Assembly: GCA_012861695.1 (NCBI GenBank)
Contig: JAAOOA010000183.1
Coordinates: 153,501 to 217,500, forward strand
Source: Trematomus loennbergii
Lineage: Eukaryota > Chordata > Actinopteri > Perciformes > Nototheniidae
DNA length: 64,000 bases
Reading direction: 5' to 3'
Part shown: positions 46,034 through 58,900 of the stretch, piece by piece
Numbering within the stretch: position 1 is the first letter of the stretch
How the letters are laid out: each line of letters begins with the position of its first letter
The notes under the pieces: generated by a model
The model's input: the letters and a program-made list of their open reading frames with translations, nothing else
Database searches by the model: none
Told to the model about the DNA's origin: nothing
Program-made: the position numbers and the translations under genes

Positions 46034-47577
46034 AAGTTAAAGTTATTAAAACGTTTCTGCAGCAGGCCATGTGTTGGGGAAAATAACTAATGAAGTGGGT
46101 TTATCACATTCTCTAGCTGTATAGGGGAGGCCAGTGAGTCATGTTCCTATATTATATATACACGTTATAATAATGCCTGGGAATAACTTGTGGAATGATG
46201 TGCATCGAGAAACAGATGTTTGAAATGTTACCTATGACCGCATCAGTTATTAATATTCCTAATATTTGCAACATATACAATATCTCTGTCACCCCTCTTT
46301 AAGAATAGTTGGTACCTTCCAATGGGAACCGCGAGAAGGTCCATTAAGGGCGTGTGTTAGGTCAGGTGCACCTAGCTTCAGGGTTGCTGGCTAGCTTTCC
46401 TTCAGGCAGAAGACTGAACCTCCGCAAGTGATTTCACATTTAACTACGCCATGGATGAACATGGAAGAGATATCACATATCCGGGCATGGATCCATTGCA
46501 ACTGCAGCATTAAAAGGTAATGTAATTGTGTATTTTATGCTGCACCTCTCCAGCAAGCTTTACATTATTTTAATCGGTTGGACTACAAGTTAGCATGCAA
46601 AGTAAGCTAGCTAGCTGGCTACATATCTAGCGTTAACTTAGCTAATATCTACTGTAAGCTGTTAATAACTGCACAAATGACAAATCGTGGTTAACATTTT
46701 AGTTGATACTGTATTATTGCCAGAAATAATGTCAAGAAGCAAATGAGCCTTCCACAACTGACAGTAAAGTATTTAGCATAGCCATTTTTGGCGCCCTTCT
46801 TTGTTGTAGACAGCATTTAAAAATGCGTTGTTGTATGATAGTGCAGGCTATTGAAACTAAACTGTCCTTTGGATATAAGCAGGCTTGGGACGTAAATTAT
46901 GCTTATTTGAATAAAGATTTCAAGGTAAAGACACTGTTTTGAAAATAAGTTGAACTGTCTTTGCTCTTAAACATCAAGATTTGTTTTATTGTACTATAAA
47001 ACATGCCGAAAATGTATAACTTTTATAGCCTATGAGATTTTACACATTTGTGTTATGGATTGATCCTAACAACATGCCTCGTTTATTCATTTCCCTGGTG
47101 CCTTTTTATTTTCATTTGGCCAAAATAACTTTAACTCTGGATGAACCTATTGTAACGGCAATCTTTTAAATGTAAATTATAAGTAAGTGCAATACATGTT
47201 TTAATGTTAAAGAAAATCTTGTGAAGCCAGCCAGAAATGTACATTACTCTTTCATTTGATGTATTTAGATAAATATGTTATTAGTTGCTAATATAAGCAG
47301 CGACATGCTGCCCAGCCTCTCTAAGGAGGACTTATCTCCTTCCCGGGCCTGAGCACTTCTTCAGAAGAAGAACCATTTGGAGACTCACTCATGATGAAAA
47401 TGAGGTAATTCCAGATGCTAACATTTGAGGGACTTTAAACCTGTTACCAAGTAAGCCTTTCCTCGTCATCATGCAGTTATTTGAAGAAGTGGAGTTTTTT
47501 GGTTGTGTTGATTTTCGTTGTTGTCACAGTGTAGTGCTCTTTCATTGTAAACACCATGATATGCATCTTTTATACAG
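46034..47577. other. Intergenic region between divergent fragments
   Basis: It could hold promoters for both directions and a 5' exon of the SAMD3-like gene (about 46400-46510 has an ATGGATGAAC start), but nothing is decisive. Several AT-rich stretches. Confidence 0.35.
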
Positions 47578-49353
47578 GGCCAGGAGACAGACCTGTGTAG
47601 ACCGAGTACCTCTCATGGGACTTGTGATTTCAGCCCTATTCCCACCCCCAACCTTCCTTGTTTCCCTCCTCCTCCTGCCCCAACCCCTCTCCATCCCCCG
47701 TTTTCTCCACCCTCCTTCCCCTCTCAAAGCCCACCACCCCAACATGGTGCCAGCAGAACCGTACAGCTTCCTAGTCCACTGTATGTCTTATACACAGACA
47801 CAGAATTGGAGCAATCACGAAGCACCTTTTCTGAAAGCAGCGCGCTGGAGAAGAAGGAGACTACGTCCTTTCCAAAGATCTTCACTGTCGATTAATCAGG
47901 AATACAGTCACAAGCATGCTTTCCATTAAAAGAGCAGCTGGGGATGACTTTAACTATCCATGCAGCCGTGAACTCACTGTAATGGCCAAGCGTCTAATCG
48001 AGTACTACCCAATGCTTCGGGACAGATCTCAAAACAGTAGAGCTGAGTGGGTATGTCCCTATTCAAGTTTTCAACTCATGGTTCAGACAAAGCACTGCAA
48101 TCATTTGCCTATCAAACTGGGAGTGATGTGTTTTATCCAGTTCAATAAGAGCTCTGTGCAACTGCTTGTATGGTGTATTTTGTTTGATACAAGTTTGTTT
48201 AATGTGAGTTATAACACAACCTGTTGTGTGTGTGTCTTGTAAGGAAACTGTGAAAAAGCAGCTTTTGAAAAGGGTCCAGAATGTGACAACCCCCAAAAAG
48301 AAGCAGGGTTCAACTCCTTCAAGAAAGAGGCCTAGGAGTTTAAGCTTTCAGAGCAGCCATGAGACGTCCACTGATGAGACTGATGAATCCACCGCATCAA
48401 CCTTGATCTTGGAGAGATCACCACCATCTCGATGCAGTGCCCCGGAGGTTGAACAGTTATGTGGTAAGTACAGAAATTGAAATAGTAGATGGTTCAATCT
48501 CTTCAAGAAAATGTAACAATATCAATAAGCTATTTTAGAACCCTTTTTTATTCAAGATTACTCATCGATGTTTGCCCTGTGTCAGTCACTATGGCTGTTT
48601 GTGTGTTAATGTCTCATTACATTTTAACATCAGAAATGAAAATAGTGGGGTTTATGTTTTCTAGCATCAGAAACTGAGAGCCCACAGTCCAGACGAGACA
48701 CTATAAGACTCTACAGGCGATGTATAAAACCAAGGCCAGACCAAACAAGATGGATGTTGCTCAGCTCCTGGACCTCCAAATCCAAGCCAGAAGGGCCTTC
48801 ATTGACTCTGATGTTACAAAGGAGCAGGCCTTCCAAGATTCTTCAAGCTTATCCTTGCTTTGGAGAACTGGATCATGGAAGCAAATGTCTTCGTTTATGT
48901 ACAACTATGCTTCCTAATTCGGTTAACGTTAGACCAATTTGAAATGAGAAATGGTATGACAATTAAATCAGATCTGTCTCATTATTTATAAATGAATGAC
49001 TCATATGCTTATTGAATACAAATATTATTCTGCATAGATATATAAAAACCCTCCACTTATTTAAAAAGAACACATTTCACAAATGTGCTTCTGATACACA
49101 CAACATTATTTTGTTAGTAGTATTGGTCCACAATACGTATTTAAAAATAGTGTGTGCATCAGTCATACATTTGCAAAAAAACACATATTTCTATTTGCAC
49201 TGTAATATTTTTGTTAAGTGACCATTTAAATCACATTATACACATATTCATATTTTTGGGGAAATTCAGTTATGAGACGAATTACTAACCCTTGGAATGT
49301 AGATTTTAATATTTCTCCTATATATTTTCTCTCTCGTTGTCTTAGCTAATGGA

Positions 49354-50290
49354 TAGAGATGTCCCGATCCGATCACGTGATCGGGGATCGGAGCCGATCA
49401 CGTGATTTTAAAAAGATCGGAATCGGGAGAATTCTTTTTTTTTTTTTTATATAAAATATTTTTATTTTATTGAATGTTACAAAACAAAAATGACCATGTT
49501 CACGTCCTAAAGTCATCCTGAGGCCTTAGTTTTGGTTTAAAATTACACAACTCATGTATGTGTTGTTAATTTCTCTCAAATCTGGCAACAGAGTGGGCAG
49601 GGTGCAGTGTCTAATAGTAGCAGTAAGCTAACGAGAGGCTACGTTCAGCCGGTGTAACGAGAGGCTACGTTCAGCCGGTGTAACGAGAGGCTACGTTCAG
49701 CCGTGTAACGAGAGGCTACGTTCAGCCGGTGTAACGAGAGGCTACGTTCAGCCGGTGTAACGAGAGGCTACGTTCAGCCGGTGTAACGAGAGGCTACGTT
49801 CAGCTGGTGCCTCGGGAGTCGGGACAGAGAAAATGTCAGGAGTTTGGAAGTATTATAAAATTGAAAGCGAAGGCAGTGTAACAGCCAGATGCAATGTTTG
49901 CAAGGCAGAGGTTCCGCGTGGTGGAAAGAACAGAGCTACGTTCAACACGACCAATCTAATACGCCACCTGAGAAACAAACACCACCAACAACACGAGGAG
50001 TAGACAGCGCCACTCAGGTAACGGCACTGAAACAACCAACACTTTCAGAGACTTTTAAAAGGAAAGAGAAACTGCCCCAGAACAGTGTTTTCACTGTTAC
50101 ACTGGCCAAAAAAATAACAGCCAAGATAGCTGAATTCATCGCGTTGGATGACCAGCCGTTATCTGTTACCTTTTTTTTCTCTTAATGCATTGCATAAAGA
50201 TCGGATCGGGAAAAATCGGTATCGGCAGATTGTCAAAATCAAATTATCGGAATCGGATCGGGAGCAAAAAAAGGTGATCGGACATCCCTA
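49354..50290 (+). mobile_element. hAT element, deletion derivative with BED finger
   Basis: 937 bp bounded by CTAATGGA on both sides (49346-49353 and 50291-50298), a perfect 8-bp target duplication as expected for hAT. The ends are TAGAGATGTCCCGATC and GATCGGACATCCCTA. Inside, a plus-strand frame at 49834-49998 encodes a BED zinc finger (VWKYYKIESEGSVTARCNVC, then HLRNKH). The rest of the N-terminus (PTLSETFKRKEKLP ... ALDDQPLSV) continues in another frame. All catalytic parts of the transposase are missing. GC-rich terminal palindromes (GATCACGTGATC) flank the interior. Confidence 0.9.
49627..49808. repeat. 27-bp tandem repeat inside the hAT element
   Basis: About seven copies of GTAACGAGAGGCTACGTTCA followed by GCCGGTG. 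One copy is a base shorter and the last has GCTGGTG. It lies directly upstream of the BED-finger start. Confidence 0.92.
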
Positions 50291-51065
50291 CTAATGGATG
50301 AACTACGGCGGGTCCTCAATCAAGGCAACTCCCACTTCTTAACGGAACTTAAGACCCGGTGGGGGACCTTTTGTGAGACGGCACAGTGTTATGGAGTTTT
50401 CAAAAGCTCACGAGGCCTCCGCAGCTTGACAAAGGTGATTATTATCTCTGACCATGTCTGTTTATTAACTGACTGCAGGAAACGGAATGACACTTCTTTC
50501 CCAACAGTAAAGCACTCAATTGCCATGATGAAGGCTTTAGCAGAGATGTTCCCATCACCTATGGCCCCACCCAAGAAGTTAAGGCATGCAAGTGAGGCTG
50601 TGCTCCACGTCCTTGAGGTAAGAACATTTATAAGAACTTTCTCATGTCGATACAAGAGTGAAATGTTGTGATCATATTTGTTTGGCTTCTTGTGATGATT
50701 TCTTTGTCTGTTTTTGTGTCAGTCTGCAGAAGACCCCAACACCTTTCTCCAGACACGACCACTCTCCAGCCCTGTTGTCATCATCTGCGAAACCAACTGT
50801 ATACTGGCCATTGGAACCATGCCCGTGCTCATCTTCCCAAAAGAGGACATTCATGAAAGCATGATGTATCTCATGTTATTACACCTTTCACCTCACCTAT
50901 CCTAAGTGCATTGCAACACTTCTGTGGTGCAGACAGAAGTCCTCTTGGACGCCATTCACGACCGTGACATGACTACTTCATACAAAAAGGCTATGGCCGA
51001 CTGGAAAGCGTTCATAAGTGATTAGGGCACTTATATATGAGGGGCCGCTAGGGACATTACTCAGA

Positions 51066-51610
51066 AATACCGTGAAACACTCTCACACACAACTGAAACC
51101 AAAATCATTTACAAACATATGTAAAAATCTCTCATATACACATATGAAACGCTCGCATACACATGAAATCCAAAGTTATTCACATACACATGTGAAACGC
51201 ACTCATATACACATATACACATGTGATATGCACGCACACCTGAAACGCTCTCACACACACATGAAACGCACTGACACACACACCTGAAACTCTCACACAC
51301 GAAACGCTCTCCCACAGATATGGGATAGTGTGTTTTATGTGTGTGTGAGAGCGTTTCAGGTGTGAGTGCGTTTCATGTGTGTGAGAGCGTTTCAGGTGTG
51401 TGTGTGAGTGCGTTTCATGTGTGTGAGTGCGTTTCATGTGTGTGAGAGCGTTTCAGGTGTGTGTGAGTGTGAGTGCGTTTCACATGTATATGTGAATAAC
51501 TTTGGATTTCATATGTGTGTGAGAGCGTTTCATATGTGCATATGAGAGATTTTTACATATGTTTGTAAATGATGTGGTTTCAGTTGTGTGTGAGAGCGTT
51601 TCAGGTGTGT
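51066..51610. repeat. Imperfect inverted repeat (hairpin) in the short element
   Basis: ACAACTGAAACCAAAATCAT, then ACAAACATATGTAAAAATCT (51080-51130), has its inverse at about 51545-51590. Units with GTGAAACGCTCTCACACAC extend the pairing towards a centre near 51315. The whole left third of the element can fold back. Confidence 0.7.
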
Positions 51611-52540
51611 GTGTGTGAGAGTGTTTCACATGTGTATGTGAGAGTGTTTCACATGTGTGTGTGTGAGAGTGTTTCACATGTGTGTGTGTGAGAGTGTTTC
51701 ACATGTGTGTGGTGTGAGAGTGTTTCACATGTGTGTGTGTGAGAGTGTATCACATGTGTGTGTGAGAGTGTTTCACATGTGTGTGTGTGAGAGTGTTTCA
51801 CATGTGTGTGTGAGAGTGTTTCACATGTGTGTGTGAGAGTGTTTCAGGTGTGTGTGTGAGAGTGTTTCACATGTGTGTGTGAGAGTGTTTCACATGTGTG
51901 TGTGAGAGTGTTTCACATGTGTGTGTGTGAGAGTGTTTCACATGTGTGTGTTTGAGAGTGTATCACATGTGTGTGTGAGAGTGTTTCAGTTGTGTGAGAG
52001 TGTTTCACATGTGTGTGTGTGAGAGTGTTTCACATGTGTGTGTGTGTGTGTGAGAGTGTTTCAGTTGTGTGAGAGTGTTTCACATGTGTGTGTGTGAGAG
52101 TGTTTCACATGTGTGTGTGAGAGTGTTTCAGGTGGTGTGTCTGAGAGCATTTCAGGTGTGTGTGAGAGTGTTCAGGTGTGTGTGTGTGAGAGTGTTTCAG
52201 TTGTGTGTGTCTGAGAGCGTTTCAGGTGTGTGTGTCTGAGAGCGTTTCAGGTGTGTGTGTGAGAGTGTTTCAGGTGTGTGTGTGTGAGAGTGTTTCAGTT
52301 GTGTGTGTCTGAGAGTGTTTCAGGTGTGTGTGTGGAGAGTGTTTCAGTTGTGTGTGTCTGAGAGTGTTTCAGGTGTGTGTGTCTGAGAGCGTTTCAGGTG
52401 TGTGTGTGAGAGTGTTTCAGGTGTGTGTGTGAGAGTGTTTCAGTTGTGTGTGTGTGAGAGTGTTTCACATGTGTGGTGTGAGAGAGTGTTTCACATGTGT
52501 GTGTGTGTGTGTGGTGTGAGAGTGTATCACATGTGTGTGT
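51590..52540. repeat. Minisatellite of about 25 bp, GAGAGTGTTTCACATGTGTG type
   Basis: More than 35 variant copies of GAGAGTGTTTCA(C/G)(A/G)TGTGTGTGTGT with variation in the number of TG pairs. It fills most of the short element up to its right inverted repeat. Confidence 0.93.
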
Positions 52541-52844
52541 GAACAGTATTTCTGAGTAATGTCCCTAGCGGCCCCTTATGAGAGGCCGTCTAGCTCACAA
52601 CTCATACTTGGTCTTACAAACAATATCAGAATCTCACACATACACCATTAAACTCTTGTATACATATTGCTAAACACTTTTACACGCACAATCATACTCC
52701 TTTCACACACTTTTGTCTGGGCCATAAATCAAACTTACTTACATACCAAACTGTACTTTCTTAGAAACACTATTATTCCCACTTACAGACAACATTATAC
52801 TACAATATAATACTCTAGTAGTGTATGCAAGACAGGAAACGTTG

Positions 52845-53510
52845 TGTGTGAGAAAGAATGATAGTGTATGTGAGAGAGGGATTGTAGTATGTATGAGGGT
52901 ATAGTAGTGTGTGTGTGAGAGAATGATAGTGTATGTGAGAGAGGATTGTAGTATGTATGAGGGTATAGTAGTGTGTGTGTGTGAGAGAATGATAGTGTAT
53001 GTGAGAGAGGGATTGTAGTATGTATGAGGGTATAGTAGTGTGTGTGTGAGAGAATGATAGTGTATGTGAGAGAGGGATTGTAGTATGTATGAGGGTATAG
53101 TAGTGTGTGTGTGAGAGAATGATAGTGTATGTGAGAGAGGGATTGTAGTATGCATGAGGGTATAGTAGTGTGTGTGTGAGAGAATGATAGTGTGTGAGAG
53201 AGGGATTGTAGTATGCATGAGGGTATAGTAGTGTGTGTGTGAGAGAATGATAGTGTATGTGAGGAGGGATTGTAGTATGCATGAGGTATAGTAGTGTGTG
53301 TGTGAGAGAATGATAGTGTATGTGAGAGAGGAATTGTAGTATGTATGAGGGTATAGTAGTGTGTGTGAGAGAGAATGATAGTGTATGTGAGAGAGGGATT
53401 GTAGTATGTATGAGGGTATAGTAGTGTGTGTGAGAGAGAATGATAGTGTATGTGAGAGAGGGATTGTAGTATGTATGAGGGTATAGTAGTGTGTGTGTGA
53501 GAGGACATTG
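52845..53510. repeat. 65-bp minisatellite in the left subterminal region
   Basis: About ten copies of a unit starting GATAGTGTATGTGAGAGAGG and continuing ATTGTAGTATGTATGAGGGT and ATAGTAGTGTGTGTGTGAGA. Three overlapping 159-247-residue minus-strand ORFs here are repeat artefacts (His/Thr/Tyr/Ser-rich). Scattered CTATTA/CACATA motifs at 60430-60680 may be diverged relatives at the other end. Confidence 0.93.
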
Positions 53511-53844
53511 TACTGGGTGTGAGAGAGTATACTTTAAAAGGAAGTCAGGTTGATCCAACAGGAAGCCATATTAAATATTCATTCCTTGACTGGTTTACAG
53601 CTTTGAAAACGAAGCCTGAAGCTGCTCAGAGCCCTGCTCGCTAAATTTGAGCTGCAATAAGAACTTTTAAGATTGTTTTATAGGTCTGAACAGTATGAAG
53701 AAAGCCATGATATTTCTTTTATGTACCTTCTTCTTCAGGGACAGTTTATTTTCGTGGAGGTTAATGAGGAAGACATTACTACTTTTTCACTCTAACGGTG
53801 CGGTGTGCTCAGAACATTATGAGGGAAAGTGACAGCATGGACCT

Positions 53845-55605
53845 GACAGCATGGTTTTGGACAGATTATTCAGTGAACTTGCTGGATACCAACGGACATT
53901 TTTTACACTTCTATCAATTAGCCAGGAGTTGCAGGGACTGATAGTCAAGAAACTTCAGTCGTCTTGCGGCCCTGTATGTATGTATTTGTGTAATTACCAA
54001 CACATATGAAAGCTCAAGATCATTGCATGAAAGACAAATTACTAGCCTTAACTCAAGGGTACCTCCAACAACAAGAACTGGCCATCCTGGTCCCCCTCAG
54101 TACAATATACAACGTGAGCAAATTATGCACTGTTTATCACTTGGAATGAGTTGGCAAAGAACTGCAGTCTGCTTAGGAATCAACAGGAGCACACTGTACA
54201 GACACAGACAGCGGCTTGAAATTAGACCACTGACCTATGCAGGAATGTCTGATGAGGTTCTGGCAAACACTGTTCGCGAGATCCTTCAAACTACCCCTAA
54301 TGCAGGGAAAGGTATGTTTTAGGGAGTCTTCGTTCACGGCACATCAGAATACAACGTTGGCGTGTGAGACGCTGCCTGCAACAACTTGACCCGGTTGGAC
54401 GGGCTTTTCGCCGCCGCCGTGCAATTCGTCGAAGAGTTTACAATGTTCAAACTCCCAATCAATTATGGTGAGTATTGCATGACATTAAATTAAGTTATGT
54501 GCCATGAATGCACAAGTAATATAGTAGATATTGCTAGTGGTAGAAAGTAACACATGACATTATTGCAAGTAGGCCTAAAATGCAAGTAAACTTTAAAATA
54601 CACTTATTATTTTTTGCTAGTCTTCCTCCACTGGAACTTTATTTTACGTTAAAAATATAAATACTTATATAGTCAATAAAGGATGTCCTTTATCATGTGC
54701 TTTTGTCTTAAACAACACAAACTGAGTTCATGCTGTGAAATAAAAAGGTGTTGTAATTTGGAAGGACTAGTCCTGACTTCTAGAAGGGCAACCATGTGAT
54801 GGACATTCTGGTTCTGTATTAACAATATTCATCATGGTTGCAATTTTATTTTTGTAAATATTGAAGTTTTTTCTCCCTACAGGCATATAGACGGAAACCA
54901 TAAACTGGTGAGATGGCGGATGGTGTTTCATGGATGTGTTGACGGCTTTAGTCGCACCATCATTTATTTGCAATGCCTCAATAACAACAGGGCATCAAGT
55001 GTTCTGGGACTATTTTGTACTGGTGTACACAACTTTGGCCTTCCCTCAAGAGTACGCTGTGACCATGGCATGGAAAACACAGGGGTTGCCAGGTATATGC
55101 TAGAGAGAAGGGGATTAAACAGAGGCAGTGTCATTACGGACGCAGTGTCCATAACCAGAGGATAGAACGGCTGTGGGCAGAGCTTAACAGAGTTGTCTCG
55201 TTCCACTTTAGTAACCTTTTTACCTTCATGGAAAATGAGGGCATATTGGATTCTACGAATGACCTCCATTTGTTTTGTCTTCACTACATCTACCTGCCAA
55301 GAGTTCAAAGGTCAGCTGCTGAATTCCAAAATCAGTGGAACCACCATGGATTATCTACAATGGGTGGACAAACTCCTCTCCAACTGTGGCAGAGAGGAGT
55401 TCTAAACAGTGCTGGAGCTGGAAACTTGGCAATTGATGACATTTTTGAAGGAAATGAGACAGTTGGAGTCAATGAACACATCCCTTACCATTAGTGACAG
55501 ACAACAACATTGTGGTTCCGGTAAATGACTTTAATGTTAATCAAACCATGATGAACAGAATTGAAGAACTATTTGACCCTTTGAGTGATGATGGTAATCA
55601 CGGCA
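53845..55605 (+). pseudogene. Integrase-like (DDE) transposase, frameshifted
   Basis: A probable first exon (about 53845-53972) reads LDRLFSELAGYQRTFFTLLS. The next has a helix-turn-helix (SLGMSWQRTAVCLGINRSTL), then RWRVRRCLQQLDPVGRAFRR. An intron 54468-54882 (GTGAGT...CTACAG) splits the Trp codon before HIDGNHKL. Catalytic residues are Asp in HIDG (54890-54892), Asp in RCDHGMEN (55061-55063) and Glu in QRIERLW (55165-55167), giving DD(34/35)E spacing as in rve integrases. One-base shifts occur near 54312, 55136 and 55485, so no full product is possible. The frame after the last shift (NNIVVPVNDFN, IEELFDPLSDDGN) continues to about 55605. The helix-turn-helix plus rve core and the 6-bp target duplication support an IS3EU-type transposase. 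Confidence 0.85.
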
Positions 55606-55961
55606 TATCATTTTTTTTAGTTCTGGTGAATGTTCTTAGTGAACAGTAAACACTGGAAATGGTTCACACTTAAAGTAACAAAACAAGCACTGTTTTTTTT
55701 TTTAAACAGACTGAAAGTAAGTTATATATTTATGTGATTTGTTGCACCACTGGGCCATAATACCTTAATGATGTGCCCAGTTACTCAGTCAGCACTAATA
55801 AAGCAATGTACAATGGTTGATAAATAATAAAAGTGACTTTTAAAGAATAATGTTTTTTTGCACTTCGCTAAAATTAAAAACAAAAATTGTTGTTCACATT
55901 GCTTCAAGAACCTGGCTGAAACCTCCTGAACGAGGTAGATGGAACGAACATAATGTTCCCA

Positions 55962-58900
55962 TTACTCTCTTCCGAAACCCTGTGTGTTACCTAGTGCAAA
56001 GTCCATGCACTCTTTAAAATCATCATAAGTCTCAAGCAGCGGCAACTTCAGGCAGTTTATGCAAGTGTTCGCCATGGGCAGACGCTGTTTGGGGCTGGAG
56101 GGATGCCCATGCAGGAAATCAATTGATGGCTGAGGAGAGAAGCCAACTGGAGGGATGACACTTGCACCTGTTGCAAAGGCAAGGATTTTCCCTAACTTTG
56201 GTGGTCCCTCTTGATCTAAAACACAGTAAAGCAAGCAAAACAATAATTACAATTTTAAACCATACCAGCAAGTACAAAATACCATACAGAAAAAATCTAT
56301 TAGTAAAGAATGAAAGACAAAGAAACCAAACATGTGACAAGTAAGAGGATATTTTAAGACAGAAAGAAAGGAAGAAAAGGAAATAGAATCAAAGCAAGAT
56401 TAAGGAAAAAGGCAGACAATGAAAAGAGTAATGTCAATGTGGCATTAGTATGTAATGTTGTAGCAAGTCTTTGCACACTAAGTGATCAACATCATTGGAG
56501 ACAGTACTACATCTAGCAGCAGTATTAACCTTCCACATCCTGCAGGTAATCCCTCCAAAAGGGTACCACAACTTCCTCTGTCCTTCTTTTGTTGCTTCCC
56601 ACTTCAGACAGCAGGATATGGAATAGATGGTCCATTACGTCAGCAGTGAGAGCCGATGGTTCGTGGCACATCAAAGGCCGGAAACTTTCTGGATGCATTT
56701 TAATTGCATCTAGAACGCCAAGGACCTTTAGCCCCTCCTTAAATCTACAGTATACAAATGAGGGTCAAGAGAAGAATTTGTGTGAACAATTGTGCTAATA
56801 GTAAAGAACTAAAGAGATATATTCCATCACCATTGCAGAAAAAAGCTCGAAAATAAAAAATGTCCATCAGAGATCAGTATGAAATCTAAGAGGGCAAAAA
56901 CAAAGTTTGATGTTTGTGACAATCTTTAATTAATATGCTCAGACTTGCCAAACAATTGGGAAAATTAATTAATGTAATTTGTTCAAAAAGACATACTTCA
57001 GAGCTTCATTTACAGGGAGTAATATGTTTCTGACCACATGAACTGATTTGATTGTGTTTATTTTATTCTTACACAGCCCTATTTTATAAGGAACAATCTC
57101 TTTTCAATAAAAATATACACGTTCAAACATTTTTCTTCTTGTATCTTTGTTTGAAAAAAAGGTTTAAAATATAGTCAGCTTTAGCTTTTTTGTTAGCACC
57201 TAAATTATATCACTAATTTGGTTTATAGACAATAGTGTTGCACAAACCTTTCAAATGCTCCTGCAACTCTGTGGACCACCTGGAACATGGTAATGTCTTG
57301 GACCAACAGGTCTCTGTCTTCTATGGATTTCAAAGGCCTGAGACACCCTGCATTTGCAAGAAAATCTTGGAGTGGTTCTGTGGTGTGTAAGAGGTCATTC
57401 AAAGAAGAACATTCTGACACCTACAAACAAAACAAAAAAGAAAGTTTGAGATGAGCTGCTGCTTGCATCGAAAGTAGACGAGTGTAGCCGAGTGCAGTCG
57501 GGGGAGGAACCACAAAGCATGGGTCAAGTCAAACAGCTCAGGGTTGGCTCGACTCAACTGCAACGGCAGAAGAAGCGCCTTTACTGCGGATTATGTTGTT
57601 ATCAACAGCAAATACTACAAAAGAGGCATGAATCTAAGAAATCAGATATATCACCACAATATCTTGCTGTTTTACCAGAGCAGTAAATATTTTCTGTTGG
57701 TGACACAATGATCCTAAACCTGTACTTTTCATTAAAAATAGTTTAGTAATAGTTTAAAATCATGTATATAGAAGGCAGACCAATTATTTCTTTGAGGAGT
57801 TTAGACTGGTGTAAGATATGGAAGACATCAAAATAAATTAAATTGTTAATATCAGAAATCCTCTTATTAAGTACATCTTGTACTGCTAACGTGGATTTAC
57901 ATAAAGATTGCAGCATAATGCTGAAAAATTATAACAAAAGTAACGTAATTATTCCGCAGCCAATTGCAGACTTTGAGATGAGCTAGAATGGCACAGTTAC
58001 GACCAATGAGCCTATAGCATTTGCAGGGGATTTTGAGGCAGACAGGGTCTGTGTGACATATCTGCTTCGCTAAAAAATAGTGGTTTAAATTCTGAACACA
58101 TTTGACTGGCTGATTATAACTCAGTGCTATATGCATTTATGTTAGACACCCAAGATTACTGAGGAAAATGTATTTTGACATCATGGCATCCTTTTTAACT
58201 TATTTACTAAACTATATAAGTGACCAAATAAATTGCTTCAGTAAACAAATATTGTTTCTATTATTATTTACATTTTTGTGGTCAAGCTGTGGCATTCATA
58301 TCGAATGAAAATATAGTCAAGATTTGCATATTCCAATATATTTACAATGCATTTACCTTTTTAACCTTTTCATAAAGGTGAATGGATCTGAGCTGTCCAA
58401 CTAAAACAAAACATACAAACAAAAATGTGAACAAATAATTAAAAAACATAATATAAGGGGTTAAGTTAATTGGGAAAACAAGAAACCTCTGTGCTACAAA
58501 CAAATTACAAAAAATAAGTATCGCTTCATATTGTTTGAAATTGGTTACCGTATTTTGAAGCATGCTTGATGGCCTGATGTACACTGCCTTTGACTTAAAC
58601 ACTTTGTGAATTAGAAAGCCATTCAGTTCCTGTCCCTCACGCAGCTTTGGTGAAACAAGTTTGTTTCCACATGGCATCACAAGTTCAATACTGAAAAATA
58701 CAAATACATAAAATTATTCTGAAGCAATCAACTCATGAACAATACCAGACATAGCCTAAATATTCAGACAATACCTGACTCCCTCTGGAATGTTGTCCTT
58801 GAATGCTTCCCTTAGCTCAGCAATGACTGTCCTGCAGTCCCAGATTTTCTTCATCTCGAAGGCATTTAAAATAAAGCCTTTTTGATGAAGCCTTCTCTTT

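Larger units (their letters stand above)
47578..51024 (+). pseudogene. SAMD3-like multicopy fish gene, broken
   Basis: Exons by splice signals: 47578-47895, about 47905-48050, 48244-48463, 48665-48876, 50291-50434, 50479-50617 and 50723-51024. Landmarks are LYVLYTDTELEQSRSTFSES, ELTVMAKRLIEYYPMLRD, a basic linker (KKKQGSTPSRKRPRSLSF), MDVAQLLDLQIQARRAFIDS, ILQAYPCFGELDH, MDELRRVLNQGNSHFLTELK, FPTVKHSIAMMKAL, APPKKLRHASEAVLHVLE, and the end VVQTEVLLDAIHDRD and KKAMADWKAFISD with TAG at 51022-51024. Breaks: frameshifts near 48825, 50880 and 50925, a GG instead of GT donor at 48877, and a hAT insertion at the acceptor of the next exon. Function of the family is unknown. The SAMD3-like label follows common automatic annotation. 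Confidence 0.6.

Noticed and set aside
47471..47929. 152-residue ORF on the plus strand
   Set aside because: Another frame of the SAMD3-like exon plus its intron, with a CT-rich stretch; the supported frame differs.
52739..53558. Three minus-strand ORFs of 159-247 residues rich in His, Thr, Tyr
   Set aside because: All read through the 65-bp minisatellite in three frames.
57492..57686. Short plus-strand ORF
   Set aside because: Lies in an intron of the HECT gene on the other strand, no domain.
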